This document shows positions 8,139 to 17,429 of a stretch of DNA of 64,000 nt, one piece after another (position 1 is the first letter of the stretch; each line of letters starts with the position of its first letter). The position numbers were made by a program, and so were the translations under genes. Below the pieces are notes generated by a model. The model was not told where the DNA came from, searched no databases, and saw only the letters and a program-made list of their open reading frames with translations. Origin of the DNA: Helicobacter marmotae (GTDB lineage Bacteria > Campylobacterota > Campylobacteria > Campylobacterales > Helicobacteraceae); the NCBI RefSeq assembly GCF_003364255.1, contig NZ_NXLR01000003.1, positions 1 to 64,000 of the forward strand, in the 5' to 3' direction.

Positions 8139-9470
8139 TTATTTACTCAAATTAAAAGCACCTATCACATTCCAAGCCCTAAGGACATCAATGGCACTCT
8201 TAAGCTGAATATCTTGATAAATCATATTTTGAGTAATGAGCTTTTTATCATCATTTTCTGGTTCGCTCTTCGCATTTTGCATATTGATTTTATCAAGCTC
8301 ACCTTGCAAATGTCTTTTTAAATCAGATTCTTTAATGCTAAAGTTATTTTCATTCTCTGGGGCGGCTCCGGGATATACGATAATATCAGGGGTAACGCCC
8401 ACTGCTTGGATTGTCCTTCCACTTGGGAGATAATATTTTGCCGTAGTGAGTTTAAGCCCCTCGTTTTGATCAAGTCGCATAACCGTTTGCACACTGCCTT
8501 TACCAAAAGTCTGCTCGCCTATTAAAACAGCGCGTTTATGGTCTTGCAAAGCACCTGCGACAATCTCACTCGCGCTCGCACTCCCGCCATTGATGAGCAC
8601 GACTATAGGCACATTCGCATAAGGCGCACTTTTAGCCCTGTATTCGACATTCTCATCTTTTGTCCTCCCCTTTTGCGTAACGATAACACCGCTACCAATA
8701 AACAATCTACTCAAATCAACAGCCTGATCAAGGACGCCTCCGGGGTTATTGCGTAAATCAAGCACAATGCCACTAAATTTGCCAATCTTTTTTAGCTCGG
8801 TTGAAACATTTTTAGTGATATTTTTATCAAATGATGATACACGCACATATACAAAATCACTGCCCTCAATCTTGCGCACTTTAACAGAATCTATCTTAAT
8901 CATCTCACGTATAATGCTAAAGATAAGGGGCTTTGGCTCGCCCTTGCGCACGATAGTAAGCTGCACTTTTGTGCGCGGAGCCCCACGCATAAGATTAACC
9001 GCTTCATCAATGCTTATATCAATAGTGCTTTTATCATTTACCTTTATAATCACATCACCGCTTTTAATACCTGCCTTATCTGCGGGTGTGTCATCAACTG
9101 GAGCGATAACCGTTAAAGCGCCATCTTTAAGCCCCACGGTGATACCAATACCACCAAACTCACCATCTGTATTTGCCCTCAAATCTTCAAATTTCTTTTT
9201 ATTGAGATAATTTGAATGCGCATCAAGATTGCTTAATAAACCATCAATAGCCTTATCGACAATCTCATCAAAGCTCAATTCATCAACATAATTTTCCTCT
9301 ACTATGCTCATAATACGACGTAATTTTTTAAAAGATTCAAGCTTATTGACTTCTTGAACTTTTGGTTTGCTTTTTTGACTATCATCAGCTGATAAACCAA
9401 CAAATAATGTTGAACTTGCTAATAATGAGATAATAACACCTGCTAAGAGTATCCGTGATTTATTCATCAT
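8139..9470 (-). CDS. ctpA: Carboxy-terminal processing protease (S41, PDZ)
   Basis: A 443-residue periplasmic serine protease that trims or degrades envelope proteins from the C-terminus. A signal peptide spans about residues 7-28, and the PDZ domain about 100-185 includes GEFGGIGITVG. The S41 catalytic core contains GGSASASEIVAGAL with Ser299, then TFGKGSVQ with Lys324 and Gln328; these have the spacing seen in Prc. Length is usual for the short CtpA type. It is the first gene of the minus-strand run into purC. The upstream 128 bases to the next gene are non-coding. Confidence 0.93.
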   Translation of the reverse strand: MMNKSRILLAGVIISLLASSTLFVGLSADDSQKSKPKVQEVNKLESFKKLRRIMSIVEENYVDELSFDEIVDKAIDGLLSNLDAHSNYLNKKKFEDLRANTDGEFGGIGITVGLKDGALTVIAPVDDTPADKAGIKSGDVIIKVNDKSTIDISIDEAVNLMRGAPRTKVQLTIVRKGEPKPLIFSIIREMIKIDSVKVRKIEGSDFVYVRVSSFDKNITKNVSTELKKIGKFSGIVLDLRNNPGGVLDQAVDLSRLFIGSGVIVTQKGRTKDENVEYRAKSAPYANVPIVVLINGGSASASEIVAGALQDHKRAVLIGEQTFGKGSVQTVMRLDQNEGLKLTTAKYYLPSGRTIQAVGVTPDIIVYPGAAPENENNFSIKESDLKRHLQGELDKINMQNAKSEPENDDKKLITQNMIYQDIQLKSAIDVLRAWNVIGAFNLSK

Positions 9471-9598
9471 TTGCCTACCTTTGTGAAGTGATAAAAATAT
9501 TTGCTATGTAACTTTTAAGGGGTTATTCTACCTAGAAAATGTATATAAACTCGATAAAGTTTCTCAAATCCAAAATATTTCAAATATGGATGGCAAAT

Positions 9599-10561
9599 CT
9601 AAAAAAAGCTTGCCTTTGTATCGGTAAAAAAGCGCATTCTTTGTGTGCCAAGCTTTAAGCAAGCCTTACCTATCAATTCATCATTAATCACCCTCTTATC
9701 CTGCATATCGCATAAAAAATCTTGAATCACATGGCGATTAAGCACTACGGGTAAATACCCTGTGCCTATTCTGCTCATAATGCCCAAAAAAACGCCATTA
9801 TGGTCATAAAATGCCCTGCCATAAGTAAATTCCTCATAAGAATCTCGCCCTATTTCAAAGCCATAAATACGCTCTTGTCTTCGTGTGAAGTCATAATATG
9901 CAGCAAATCTATTGAGAATCATACTTTGAGGTTGAAACACATAAGAACTATTTAAATACGGGTAGTAAGCCTCCGTATTTGGGCTTATAGAATCACTTGA
10001 AGAAAAAACATCTACGCCAAATCGCTTTGAGATTCTATCTTGATAATAGCTTTTTTTACGCACTTGGCAATAACTATCCACATATTGAGCAATCTTTAAA
10101 AGCGCTAATCCCGAATCTAAATCAACCGCCTTAATCTCTAAAAGCGCCACACACATAATATTGGCATTTAAATCATCTTGCATTTTTGCATATATCTTTT
10201 TGGGGGCGATTTTACCATTATAGATAATTTCGGTAGAAGTGATATAAAAATTATTTTGTAGCAATGTCCCAAGCCCTTTTCTAAATGAGCCATCGTGGAA
10301 TAATGTCTCCACAATAGCAGTGCTATAGAGCCATTTAGGCGGAGTGGAAACTTCTTTATAATGTGTATAGGCTATATCTTTTTGTGCATTTGTTTGAGAA
10401 GTTTTATCCTTGGTGGGCTCTTCTTTTAAAAAGAGCTTTTGAGGGCTTTCATACCCCTCCATAACCTCATCTACAGAATCTTCAGAAGCACTCAATATAC
10501 TTACAAATCCTATACTTAATACACTCCATATACAAATACAAATCGCACTTTGCCTAAACAC
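9599..10561 (-). CDS. Trypsin-fold-like exported protein lacking the usual serine
   Basis: I prefer GTG 10561 (320 residues) because AAAGG lies 7 bases upstream and the N-terminus then becomes a clean signal peptide; a longer frame begins at GTG 10630. The body has the outline of an HtrA/trypsin-like fold: GSFRKGLGTLLQNNFYITST where a GSG-FII-G-ILTNxHV strand is expected, then DLDSGLALLKI, then GRAFYDHNGVFLGIMS where GSPVF-xx-G-VVGI is expected. The histidine and serine positions are not conserved, so it is probably a non-catalytic relative. It sits beside a processing protease gene. Confidence 0.5.
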   Translation of the reverse strand: MFRQSAICICIWSVLSIGFVSILSASEDSVDEVMEGYESPQKLFLKEEPTKDKTSQTNAQKDIAYTHYKEVSTPPKWLYSTAIVETLFHDGSFRKGLGTLLQNNFYITSTEIIYNGKIAPKKIYAKMQDDLNANIMCVALLEIKAVDLDSGLALLKIAQYVDSYCQVRKKSYYQDRISKRFGVDVFSSSDSISPNTEAYYPYLNSSYVFQPQSMILNRFAAYYDFTRRQERIYGFEIGRDSYEEFTYGRAFYDHNGVFLGIMSRIGTGYLPVVLNRHVIQDFLCDMQDKRVINDELIGKACLKLGTQRMRFFTDTKASFF

Positions 10562-10668
10562 TTCTATACCTTTGCATTGAAAAATGATTAAATTATTATC
10601 GGTAGAATTTCCGCACTTTTTTATTACCACAAATCACATCAGCTATTCAGAGGATTAAGGAGGATGTA

Positions 10669-11184
10669 ATGCAAAGAGGAGAATTAAAGATCTATGAAAT
10701 CAAGCAAAAAGAATTAGCAAAACTCAATTACGCGCTTATTGAAGTATGCAAGCCCGATGGAACTCCCATTGGGACGATGAAATTAAAGCTTTTTTTAGAC
10801 GCTCCACAGAGTGTTACAAATTTTGCAACACTCGCACAAGATGGATTCTATAACGGGCTTACCTTTCACCGCGTGATACCGCATTTTGTCGCACAAGGAG
10901 GCTGCCCTATAGGTAATGGCGTGGGAGGACCGGGCTATCGCATTAAATGTGAGACAAGTGTAAGCAAACATAAACACATAAGAGGGGCGCTCTCTATGGC
11001 ACATGCGGGCAAAGACACAGGCGGAAGTCAGTTTTTTATTTGTTTTGATCCTCAACCTCATCTTGACGGAGCTCACACGGTTTTTGGTGGAATTGAGCGA
11101 GATGATAGTGCAAGTTTTGCCACACTTGATCAAATCAAAGAAGGTGATATTATTAAATCTATCACCATTTGCGAGCAAGTTTAA
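10669..11184 (+). CDS. ppiA: Peptidyl-prolyl cis-trans isomerase (cyclophilin)
   Basis: A 171-residue cyclophilin without a signal peptide, so cytoplasmic. Family signatures are [28 protein letters not shown] and [13 protein letters not shown] strong ribosome site (AAGGAGG) precedes ATG 10669. It is transcribed divergently from the protease-like gene across about 107 bases that hold both promoters. The MFS gene follows after 19 bases. Confidence 0.92.
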   Translation: MQRGELKIYEIKQKELAKLNYALIEVCKPDGTPIGTMKLKLFLDAPQSVTNFATLAQDGFYNGLTFHRVIPHFVAQGGCPIGNGVGGPGYRIKCETSVSKHKHIRGALSMAHAGKDTGGSQFFICFDPQPHLDGAHTVFGGIERDDSASFATLDQIKEGDIIKSITICEQV

Positions 11185-11203
11185 CCCCATAGGCAGGACA
11201 TTT

Positions 11204-12523
11204 ATGAAATATCTCTTGCCCCTTACGCTTATTTCAAGCTTGCGTTTTTTTGGGCTTTTTATTGTTTTACCTATCATTGGGCTTTATACAGATGAATTCC
11301 ATACAAGTGCATTTCTTGCCGGGCTAGCTGCCGGAGGCTATGCCATTACGCAAATCATCTTTCAAACGCCCTTTGGAATCTTAAGTGATAAATATAATCG
11401 CAAACATATCATTGGCATTGGTTTATTGATTTTTTTACTTGGTTCTCTTGTGTGTGCCTTTTCTTCAAATATCACTTGGCTTATTATTGGGAGATTCTTA
11501 CAAGGGGTGGGGGCTATTGGCGGTGTAGTGAGTGCGCAAATTGCAGATTTAGTACGTGAAGAAGAACGTAATAAAGCTATGGCTATTATGGGAGCGGGGA
11601 TTTTTGCAAGTTTTGTGCTTGCTATGTTTCTTAGCCCGCTCATTGCAAGCCACCTTGGATTAAATACCTTATTTTTGCTCACAAGCGCTCTATGTGTGCT
11701 TTCTCTTATCATACTTTATTGGAAAGTGCCTAACACCCCGCATGTTGAATATAACTTTAATAACAAAAATAACAAAACGTGTGAAAATACCCTAAGCGAT
11801 AAAAATATGCTTATTATGTATCTCAGCGCATTTTTGCAAAAGTTTTTGATGATTTTTGCCTTTGTGTGCATAAGCATTACACTCACTCATCACTTTAATA
11901 TCAAGCAAGAAGAGCTTTGGTATATCTACACTCCTGCCGCCATTGCAGGCATTATAGCTATGGGTCCTGCTTCAGTCTTTGCACAAAAAAGGGGGCAATT
12001 CAAGGCAGTTATGCTCTTTGGCATTGGGGCATTTGTGCTTTCATATTTCCTTATGGCTTATGCTTTTAAAAACCATATACTTTTTTGCTTTTGCTTTGCT
12101 GCACTGGTATTTTTCATTGGTTTTGCTATTCATGAGCCTATTATGCAATCCCTTGCTAGCCGCTATCCTAAGGCTCATCAAAAAGGAGCGGCACTTGGCA
12201 TATTTACCACAATGGGCTACGTGGGCAGCGCACTTGGTGGGGCATTTGGCGGGTGGCTTTATGAGCAAATAGGGCTTTTTACACTCTCTCTTCTTATCGC
12301 ACTCGCTTGTCTATTTTGGGCTGTGCTTTTAATTATCTTCCTAAGTAATCCCAAAAATCATAAAAATATTTATCTTAAACAAACAGACACATCAAAACTA
12401 CATCAACTCGACACACAAGAGGGTATTATTGAATACTATCTTAATAAAAGTGAGGGTGTTCTTATCATTAAATATGATGATACGCTTATTCACAAAGAAC
12501 AGATTCTTGCTTTAATCGCCTAA
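11204..12523 (+). CDS. MFS transporter with YajR-like C-terminal domain
   Basis: A 439-residue inner-membrane protein. I chose ATG 11204 (AGGCAGGA upstream) over an upstream in-frame start at 11003, which would lie inside the cyclophilin gene. It has about 12 hydrophobic helices, with the loop 2-3 motif GILSDKYNRKHIIGIG typical of drug-efflux MFS proteins. After the last helix an approximately 70-residue soluble tail (GIIEYYLNKSEGVLIIKYDD) resembles the ferredoxin-like YAM domain of E. coli YajR. Substrate cannot be told from sequence. Confidence 0.85.
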   Translation: MKYLLPLTLISSLRFFGLFIVLPIIGLYTDEFHTSAFLAGLAAGGYAITQIIFQTPFGILSDKYNRKHIIGIGLLIFLLGSLVCAFSSNITWLIIGRFLQGVGAIGGVVSAQIADLVREEERNKAMAIMGAGIFASFVLAMFLSPLIASHLGLNTLFLLTSALCVLSLIILYWKVPNTPHVEYNFNNKNNKTCENTLSDKNMLIMYLSAFLQKFLMIFAFVCISITLTHHFNIKQEELWYIYTPAAIAGIIAMGPASVFAQKRGQFKAVMLFGIGAFVLSYFLMAYAFKNHILFCFCFAALVFFIGFAIHEPIMQSLASRYPKAHQKGAALGIFTTMGYVGSALGGAFGGWLYEQIGLFTLSLLIALACLFWAVLLIIFLSNPKNHKNIYLKQTDTSKLHQLDTQEGIIEYYLNKSEGVLIIKYDDTLIHKEQILALIA

Positions 12524-12531
12524 GGAAGCAT

Positions 12532-12672
12532 ATGGAACTTTATGAAAAAATCATTATCGCTAGTGCTATGGGGATATATTTATGCTTTTTAATCTATCAA
12601 AACAGAGGTTATTTCACAAAACATAAAAAGCAAAACCCTGAAAGCAAAGATAAGAAAAATGACAGCAAATAA
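12532..12672 (+). CDS. Small membrane protein (46 residues)
   Basis: A short frame with a ribosome site (AAGGA at 12522-12526) begins at ATG 12532, 8 bases after the MFS stop. It overlaps the start of ttcA by 14 bases. The product begins MELYEKIIIASAMGIYLCFL, a single transmembrane helix, then a basic, hydrophilic tail rich in Lys, Asn and Asp. It fills the MFS-ttcA gap exactly, with overlap on one side, which supports it being a real gene. Function is unknown. Confidence 0.6.
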   Translation: MELYEKIIIASAMGIYLCFLIYQNRGYFTKHKKQNPESKDKKNDSK

Positions 12673-13450
12673 TCCACACAATCAAGCAAGCACGCCCACT
12701 ATAAGCAAAAAAATCCTGCGTCTTGTGGGTAAATGCAATGCGCAGTATGGGCTTATTAATGAGGGAGATAAAGTGCTGCTTGGTTTAAGTGGGGGGAAAG
12801 ATTCTATACTTTTAGCCACACTTCTTGCCTATATGAAGAGACACGCACCTTTTAAGTTTGACTTTAAAGCCATTACGATTGATTATGGCAGGGGTGGAGA
12901 ATATGAATATATCTTTGAATACTGCGAGAGGCTCAATATCCCTTATGAACTCTATCGCACAGATATTTATGAGATATTAGAGCAAAACAAGCGCGAGGGG
13001 ACTATTTATTGTAGTTTTTGCTCTCGTATGAGGCGGGGAGCACTCTATAGCAAAGCATTAGAGGGAGGCTATAATAAACTTGCCCTAGCCCATCATTTAG
13101 ATGATGCAGCTGAGAGCTTTTTTATGAATCTTACCTATAATGGTACTATGCGCTCCATGCCGCCTATTTATCGCGCAGAAAATGGAATCAAAGTGATACG
13201 TCCATTGATTTTTGTGCGAGAGAGGCAGATTATTGATTTTATTGCTTCAAATCATATCTACATTGCCCCTGATTGCAACTGCCCTATAAATTGGCTGGAT
13301 TCTGATAAAAGACCCTATGCTCGTGCTGCAACAAAGGAGTTTTTAAAAAACATGGAAGAGCAAAATCCTAACTTTTTTAAATCACTTAAAAATGCCTTTA
13401 GCAACATACATGCAAGTAGCTTTTGTGATATGAACTATATCCAAGACTAA
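12659..13450 (+). CDS. ttcA: tRNA 2-thiocytidine-32 synthetase
   Basis: A 263-residue PP-loop ATPase that thiolates C32 of certain tRNAs. The P-loop-type motif is LSGGKDSILL (about residues 43-52), and CSFCSRMRRG carries the CxxC pair that holds the iron-sulphur cluster. LAHHLDDAAESFFMNL is the family signature, and a further cysteine motif, CNCP, lies near the C-terminus. Length is close to the E. coli enzyme without its extensions. The start overlaps the small membrane-protein gene. Confidence 0.92.
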   Translation: MTANNPHNQASTPTISKKILRLVGKCNAQYGLINEGDKVLLGLSGGKDSILLATLLAYMKRHAPFKFDFKAITIDYGRGGEYEYIFEYCERLNIPYELYRTDIYEILEQNKREGTIYCSFCSRMRRGALYSKALEGGYNKLALAHHLDDAAESFFMNLTYNGTMRSMPPIYRAENGIKVIRPLIFVRERQIIDFIASNHIYIAPDCNCPINWLDSDKRPYARAATKEFLKNMEEQNPNFFKSLKNAFSNIHASSFCDMNYIQD

Positions 13451-13525
13451 ATATTAATGAACTTGCAAACAAAAACATTATACAATTAGCCTATTCACTC
13501 AAAACATTCACCCAAAGGCTCTCAT

Positions 13526-13792
13526 ATGGCAGATAGTATTAAAACGCTCACCCTCGCACAAATCTATGAAATGCAAGGTCTCAAAGAAGATGCCCTAAAG
13601 ATTTATCGCGAGATTCTCTTAGAGCACCCAGATAATAAAAAAGCCCAAACAGCCATAAAACGTCTTATGCTTGAGCCTAAATATGCACATCTTGTGAATG
13701 AAGAGCAAAAGGAATTTTTCTCCACGCTTAGCTCACAAGAAGATATACTTCAATTTCAAAGGTGGTTACTCAAATGGAACTCAAAGATTTAA
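13526..13792 (+). CDS. Small TPR-like protein
   Basis: An 88-residue protein. Residues about 6-47 form one tetratricopeptide-like pair of helices (LAQIYEMQGLKEDALKIYRE) followed by LEHPDNKKAQTAIKRL. The rest is acidic and helical. It overlaps the next gene by 19 bases. I do not recognise a specific function; small one-TPR proteins usually act as protein-binding adaptors. Confidence 0.7.
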   Translation: MADSIKTLTLAQIYEMQGLKEDALKIYREILLEHPDNKKAQTAIKRLMLEPKYAHLVNEEQKEFFSTLSSQEDILQFQRWLLKWNSKI

Positions 13793-14073
13793 TTTTACAA
13801 ACACTCAATGAAATTTCAGAAGTAAATGAAGATTCTCCAAAGCCATACCAAAGTAATGGAGCACAAAATACTTTTGATAGCATTCACGCAAATACCATAC
13901 TTCGCAATGAATGTGAATTTTTAGAAATGCTCCAAGAGCGTCTATTAGTGCTTTTTGAGGGTTTAAATGCACCGCATAATAAGAACTTAGAGACCAAACT
14001 AAATATCACTATTAACTTCTTAGAATACCAACTCAGCATCATAAATGAACGATTAAATGATATAAAAAGATAG
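13774..14073 (+). CDS. Helical protein, possibly CiaD-like
   Basis: A 99-residue protein starting at ATG 13774 (an in-frame GTG lies 12 bases upstream). It begins MELKDLILQTLNEISEV and ends with a coiled-coil-like segment (FLEYQLSIINERLNDIKR). The N-terminal LxDLxxxTLxEI helix recalls the CiaD-like domain of Campylobacter and Helicobacter proteins. That assignment is from memory and is tentative. It overlaps the TPR-like gene, and the pair is followed by a long structured intergenic region. Confidence 0.55.
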   Translation: MELKDLILQTLNEISEVNEDSPKPYQSNGAQNTFDSIHANTILRNECEFLEMLQERLLVLFEGLNAPHNKNLETKLNITINFLEYQLSIINERLNDIKR

Positions 14074-14113
14074 CTTTGTTAAATTTACATTAATCAAGTG
14101 CTTTTACAATGCC

Positions 14114-14300
14114 TCTCAACCTTGACCCGAATGAGATAAGGCAAGGTGATGGATTAACCCATTGCGAGCATCATCTCAAAAAAAAGGAGGTTATCCCCCT
14201 CCAACTTCCTCCTTGTTTCCTTAAAGATGCTCGCGTTAAATAACCAAACCTTTATTGAAACCACTCAAGACCCCCACTTGAGTGGGATCTTTCAATCAAT
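14114..14300. ncRNA. Strongly structured intergenic element, candidate ncRNA
   Basis: The 338-base gap before arsR contains nested complementary arms. GCGAGCATC (14164-14172) pairs with GATGCTCGC (14226-14234). Inside, AAGGAGG (14184-14190) pairs with CCTCCTT (14208-14214), with symmetrical 11-nt internal loops between. Outside, TTAAC (14154-14158) pairs with GTTAA (14235-14239), and AAGGT (14143-14147) with ACCTT (14248-14252). A second hairpin follows, with ATTGAAA plus CCACTCAAG (14254-14269) against CTTGAGTGG (14277-14285), a GATC bulge and TTTCAAT (14290-14296). The rod with an internal bubble resembles a 6S-type fold, but I cannot confirm identity or strand. Confidence 0.4.
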
Positions 14301-14370
14301 CCCTTTATTTTCTTTTCTCCATATATAAAATAAGATATTCACTACTTAAGCTATCTAAAAAGTGTTTTGT

Positions 14371-14378
14371 TATAAAAT
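14371..14378 (+). promoter_or_regulatory. Likely -10 element of the arsRS-hemB-yebC run
   Basis: TATAAAAT lies 33 bases before the arsR ATG, preceded by TTGT and AT-rich sequence, which matches the extended -10 promoters of Helicobacter sigma-80. A clear -35 box is not seen, as usual in this genus. Confidence 0.45.
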
Positions 14379-14411
14379 CCCGCACTTTTACTTGTAATGA
14401 AGGGTTTGGAC

Positions 14412-15092
14412 ATGCTAGAAGTTTTAATGATAGAAGATGATGTAGAATTAGCAGAAATTATCACAGGTTATCTTAAGCAATATGATATGAATGTTACTAA
14501 TTATGATGAACCTTACACAGGCATGAGTGCGGTAAATGCAAGGCATTTTGATATTTTGTTACTTGATTTAACTCTGCCTAATCTCGATGGATTAGAGGTG
14601 TGTAAAAGGGTAGCCAAACAAAATAGCATTCCTATTATAGTCTCTTCTGCAAGAAGCGATGTAGATGACAAAGTAGAGGCTCTTAAATCTGGAGCTGATG
14701 ATTATATCTCAAAGCCATATGACCCTAAAGAGCTTGTCGCTAGAATCCAATCTCTCCTTAGACGTTACAATAAAAAGAATATCAAAGAGCAAGATAAAGA
14801 AAAAGATAGCGTGTTTAAAATTGACAAATATAGCCGACAAGTGTTTTTTAAAGATAAAAAGCTTGAATTAACCCGTGCGGAGTATGAGATACTTACACTC
14901 CTTATTAGCAAAAAGGGGCATGTCTTTTCACGCGAAGCCATTGCTATAGAATCTGAATCCATTAACCCTGAGAGTTCAAACAAAAGTATTGATGTTATCA
15001 TCGGGCGCTTGCGTTCAAAGATAGAAGAAAACCCCAAACAACCTCAATATATCATTTCTGTACGTGGTGTGGGCTATAAACTTGAGGCATAA
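14412..15092 (+). CDS. arsR: Acid-response regulator ArsR (OmpR family)
   Basis: From ATG 14412 (AAGGG 7 bases upstream) the product has 226 residues. The receiver domain is residues 1-118 with Asp9/Asp10, phosphoacceptor Asp52 in [12 protein letters not shown], and Lys in SKPYDPKEL. The winged-helix DNA-binding domain spans about 130-226 and ends with [13 protein letters not shown]. The sequence and Asp52 match my recollection of H. pylori ArsR, which controls pH-responsive genes and is essential there. The gene order with arsS, hemB and yebC also matches H. pylori HP0166-HP0162. An in-frame ATG at 14397 is less likely. Confidence 0.9.
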   Translation: MLEVLMIEDDVELAEIITGYLKQYDMNVTNYDEPYTGMSAVNARHFDILLLDLTLPNLDGLEVCKRVAKQNSIPIIVSSARSDVDDKVEALKSGADDYISKPYDPKELVARIQSLLRRYNKKNIKEQDKEKDSVFKIDKYSRQVFFKDKKLELTRAEYEILTLLISKKGHVFSREAIAIESESINPESSNKSIDVIIGRLRSKIEENPKQPQYIISVRGVGYKLEA

Positions 15093-15094
15093 AT

Positions 15095-16360
15095 ATGCTT
15101 CAATTCCGCCATTCTATATTTTTTAAAATTATCGTTTTATTCCTATGTGCCTTGCTTGGGTTTTTTGCCATATCGTATTATTTTATCCAAGACCATATAC
15201 AGAATGAAAATCTCCGCTCTGAGCTAAGATATAAACAATTCACCGCCACTATTAATGAAATTATGCAATATGGAGGCAATCTCCTAGCCATTAAACAATA
15301 TTTAGAAAATATACAATTTATTCCCGTGGAGGAGGAAGAAATCAAACGTGTCTTACAAGAAATTAATAGAATCCCCTATGGCTTTGATGGCATTTTTGCT
15401 AAAGCTATCAATACACAAAATGGTATTTATATACTCCTAGAAACCAATAATGAAACCATACTTTATAAAGACAATTCACGCAAATCTTATGAGGATTTTT
15501 ATATTATCACACTCATTGGCATTGTGTTTCTTACCTTTGTATTTTGCATTGTTTTAAAAAGTCTCATGCCCCTTAAAATGCTTAAAGGACAAATCAAACA
15601 ATTTGCAGAAGGTAACTTCAACACACGATATGAACCAAATACAAAAGATGAAATTGGAGAGCTTTATCGTGAGTTTCATAAGGCATCAAACAAGATTAAA
15701 TCCTTAAATGAATCCCGTAGCCTCCTTTTGCGCTCTATTATGCATGAGCTTAAAACTCCTATCACAAAAGGTCGCATCATCGCCGAAATGGTAGATAACC
15801 CCACCCAAAGAGGGCAGCTTTGCTCAAGCTTCACACGACTAAACGAACTCATTAATGAATTTGCAAAACTCGAGCAAATCAACTCCCAAAATTATCATAT
15901 CAACAAACAAGAATTTCTTCTCACAGATTTAATAAGCCACACTAAGGATATGCTCCTTATTGATGATGAAAATGATCCCATTACCCTTTTATCTCCCGAT
16001 GCACTCATCAAAGCAGATTTTGATTTATTTGCCATAGCCCTTAAGAATCTCCTTGATAATGCCATTAAATACAGCAAAGACGGCAAGGTTAAGGTATATA
16101 CCAAAGATGACCGCCTCTATACGAGCTCTCAAGGTGAGCCCCTGGCCTATCCTTTAGAAGATTACTTCAAGCCTTATTTTAAAAACGCCAAAAACCCTTC
16201 ATCACAAGGCTTTGGGCTTGGTATGTATATCATTAAAAACACACTTGATAATCAAGGCTTTGACTTTAGCTACAAACATAAAGATGGTTGCAATATTTTC
16301 ATCATTCATCATTGCGTGGTAGAAAGCTATTGCCTCATTGATAAAAAACCAAAACTCTAA
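15095..16360 (+). CDS. arsS: Acid-sensing histidine kinase ArsS
   Basis: A 421-residue membrane sensor kinase 2 bases after arsR. Transmembrane helix 1 is at about residues 10-31, a periplasmic sensor at 32-134, and helix 2 at 135-157. A HAMP-like linker follows. The phosphoacceptor box SIMHELKTPITKGR contains His217. The ATP-binding region has NLLDNAIKYS (N box) and GFGLGMYIIK (G box). It phosphorylates ArsR at low pH in H. pylori by established knowledge. The C-terminal tail is short and hydrophilic. Confidence 0.9.
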   Translation: MLQFRHSIFFKIIVLFLCALLGFFAISYYFIQDHIQNENLRSELRYKQFTATINEIMQYGGNLLAIKQYLENIQFIPVEEEEIKRVLQEINRIPYGFDGIFAKAINTQNGIYILLETNNETILYKDNSRKSYEDFYIITLIGIVFLTFVFCIVLKSLMPLKMLKGQIKQFAEGNFNTRYEPNTKDEIGELYREFHKASNKIKSLNESRSLLLRSIMHELKTPITKGRIIAEMVDNPTQRGQLCSSFTRLNELINEFAKLEQINSQNYHINKQEFLLTDLISHTKDMLLIDDENDPITLLSPDALIKADFDLFAIALKNLLDNAIKYSKDGKVKVYTKDDRLYTSSQGEPLAYPLEDYFKPYFKNAKNPSSQGFGLGMYIIKNTLDNQGFDFSYKHKDGCNIFIIHHCVVESYCLIDKKPKL

Positions 16361-16375
16361 AAAAGAGAAGGAGAA

Positions 16376-17344
16376 ATGATGTTTAGGAGATTTAAGCGCA
16401 CTCGCCTCAAAGCCCCCATGCGAGCTTTAGTAAGAGAAACACGATTATGCAAAGAAGATTTTATCTATCCGCTTTTTGTGCTTGAGGGTAACAATATCAA
16501 AAATGCAATTCCCTCTATGCCAGATGTCTATCAGCTTAGCATTGATAATGTCCTTAAAGAATGTGAAAGCCTCCTTAAACTTGGCATATATCATATTATC
16601 CTCTTTGGCTTACCAAGCCATAAAGATGAGCACGGAAGCGTAGCTTTAAGCGATAAAAGCATTATCCCCCAAGCAATAAAAGCCATTAAAAAGCATTTCC
16701 CACAAATGATTCTCACACTTGATTTATGCTTTTGCGAATACACTAGCCACGGGCATTGCGGCATACTTGATGAGAAGATTCAAAGTGTTGATAATGATGC
16801 GACATTAGCAATATTAGGCAAGCAAGCCCTGCTACTTGCAGAATGTGGCGGGGATATGATAGCCCCAAGCGCGATGATGGATGGTATGGTCTCTACAATC
16901 CGCGCTTATTTAGACAAAGGCGGCTTTAGCCATATTCCCATTATGAGCTATTCTACAAAATTTGCAAGTGCATATTATGGACCATTCCGCGATGCTGCTA
17001 ATTCCACCCCAAGCTTTGGCGATAGAAACGCTTACCAGCAAGATTATGCCAACCGCAGAGAAGCCATTTTAGAAAGCTTAACTGATGAGGCAGAGGGAGC
17101 AGATATACTTATGGTCAAGCCTGCCCTTGCATATTTGGATATTGTGCGCGATATACGCGAGCGCACTTTGCTACCATTAGCTATCTATAATGTAAGTGGC
17201 GAATATAGTATGTTAAAGCTTGCCCAAAAAGCAGGGATTATTGATTATGAGCGCATACTCTTTGAGACACTCACAAGCTTTAAGCGCGCAGGGGCAGATA
17301 TTATCATTAGCTACCATACTAAAGAAATCGCCGCTCTTTTATAG
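16376..17344 (+). CDS. hemB: Delta-aminolevulinic acid dehydratase
   Basis: A 322-residue enzyme that joins two ALA molecules to porphobilinogen in haem synthesis. [15 protein letters not shown] contains the cysteines of the zinc-type active site. One catalytic Lys lies in [11 protein letters not shown], and the other is expected near [25 protein letters not shown] lies 5 bases before tandem ATG codons at 16376 and 16379. The tight spacing to arsS suggests co-transcription, as in H. pylori. Confidence 0.95.
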   Translation: MMFRRFKRTRLKAPMRALVRETRLCKEDFIYPLFVLEGNNIKNAIPSMPDVYQLSIDNVLKECESLLKLGIYHIILFGLPSHKDEHGSVALSDKSIIPQAIKAIKKHFPQMILTLDLCFCEYTSHGHCGILDEKIQSVDNDATLAILGKQALLLAECGGDMIAPSAMMDGMVSTIRAYLDKGGFSHIPIMSYSTKFASAYYGPFRDAANSTPSFGDRNAYQQDYANRREAILESLTDEAEGADILMVKPALAYLDIVRDIRERTLLPLAIYNVSGEYSMLKLAQKAGIIDYERILFETLTSFKRAGADIIISYHTKEIAALL

Positions 17345-17429
17345 AATCTCCTCATCTAAGCCACCAAAACACCTTGAGGAATGAAGGTATGTTATAATGC
17401 TTTTATACATCAAGCAATAAAGGAGTATT

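Noticed and set aside
11003-12523. Longer MFS protein starting at 11003
   Set aside because: The first 67 residues would be coded inside the cyclophilin gene in another frame; ATG 11204 has a ribosome site and gives a normal MFS N-terminus.
14254-14296. Simple rho-independent terminator for the CiaD-like gene
   Set aside because: The hairpin is long and bulged and is not followed directly by a U run; it is about 180 bases after the stop codon and next to another structured element.
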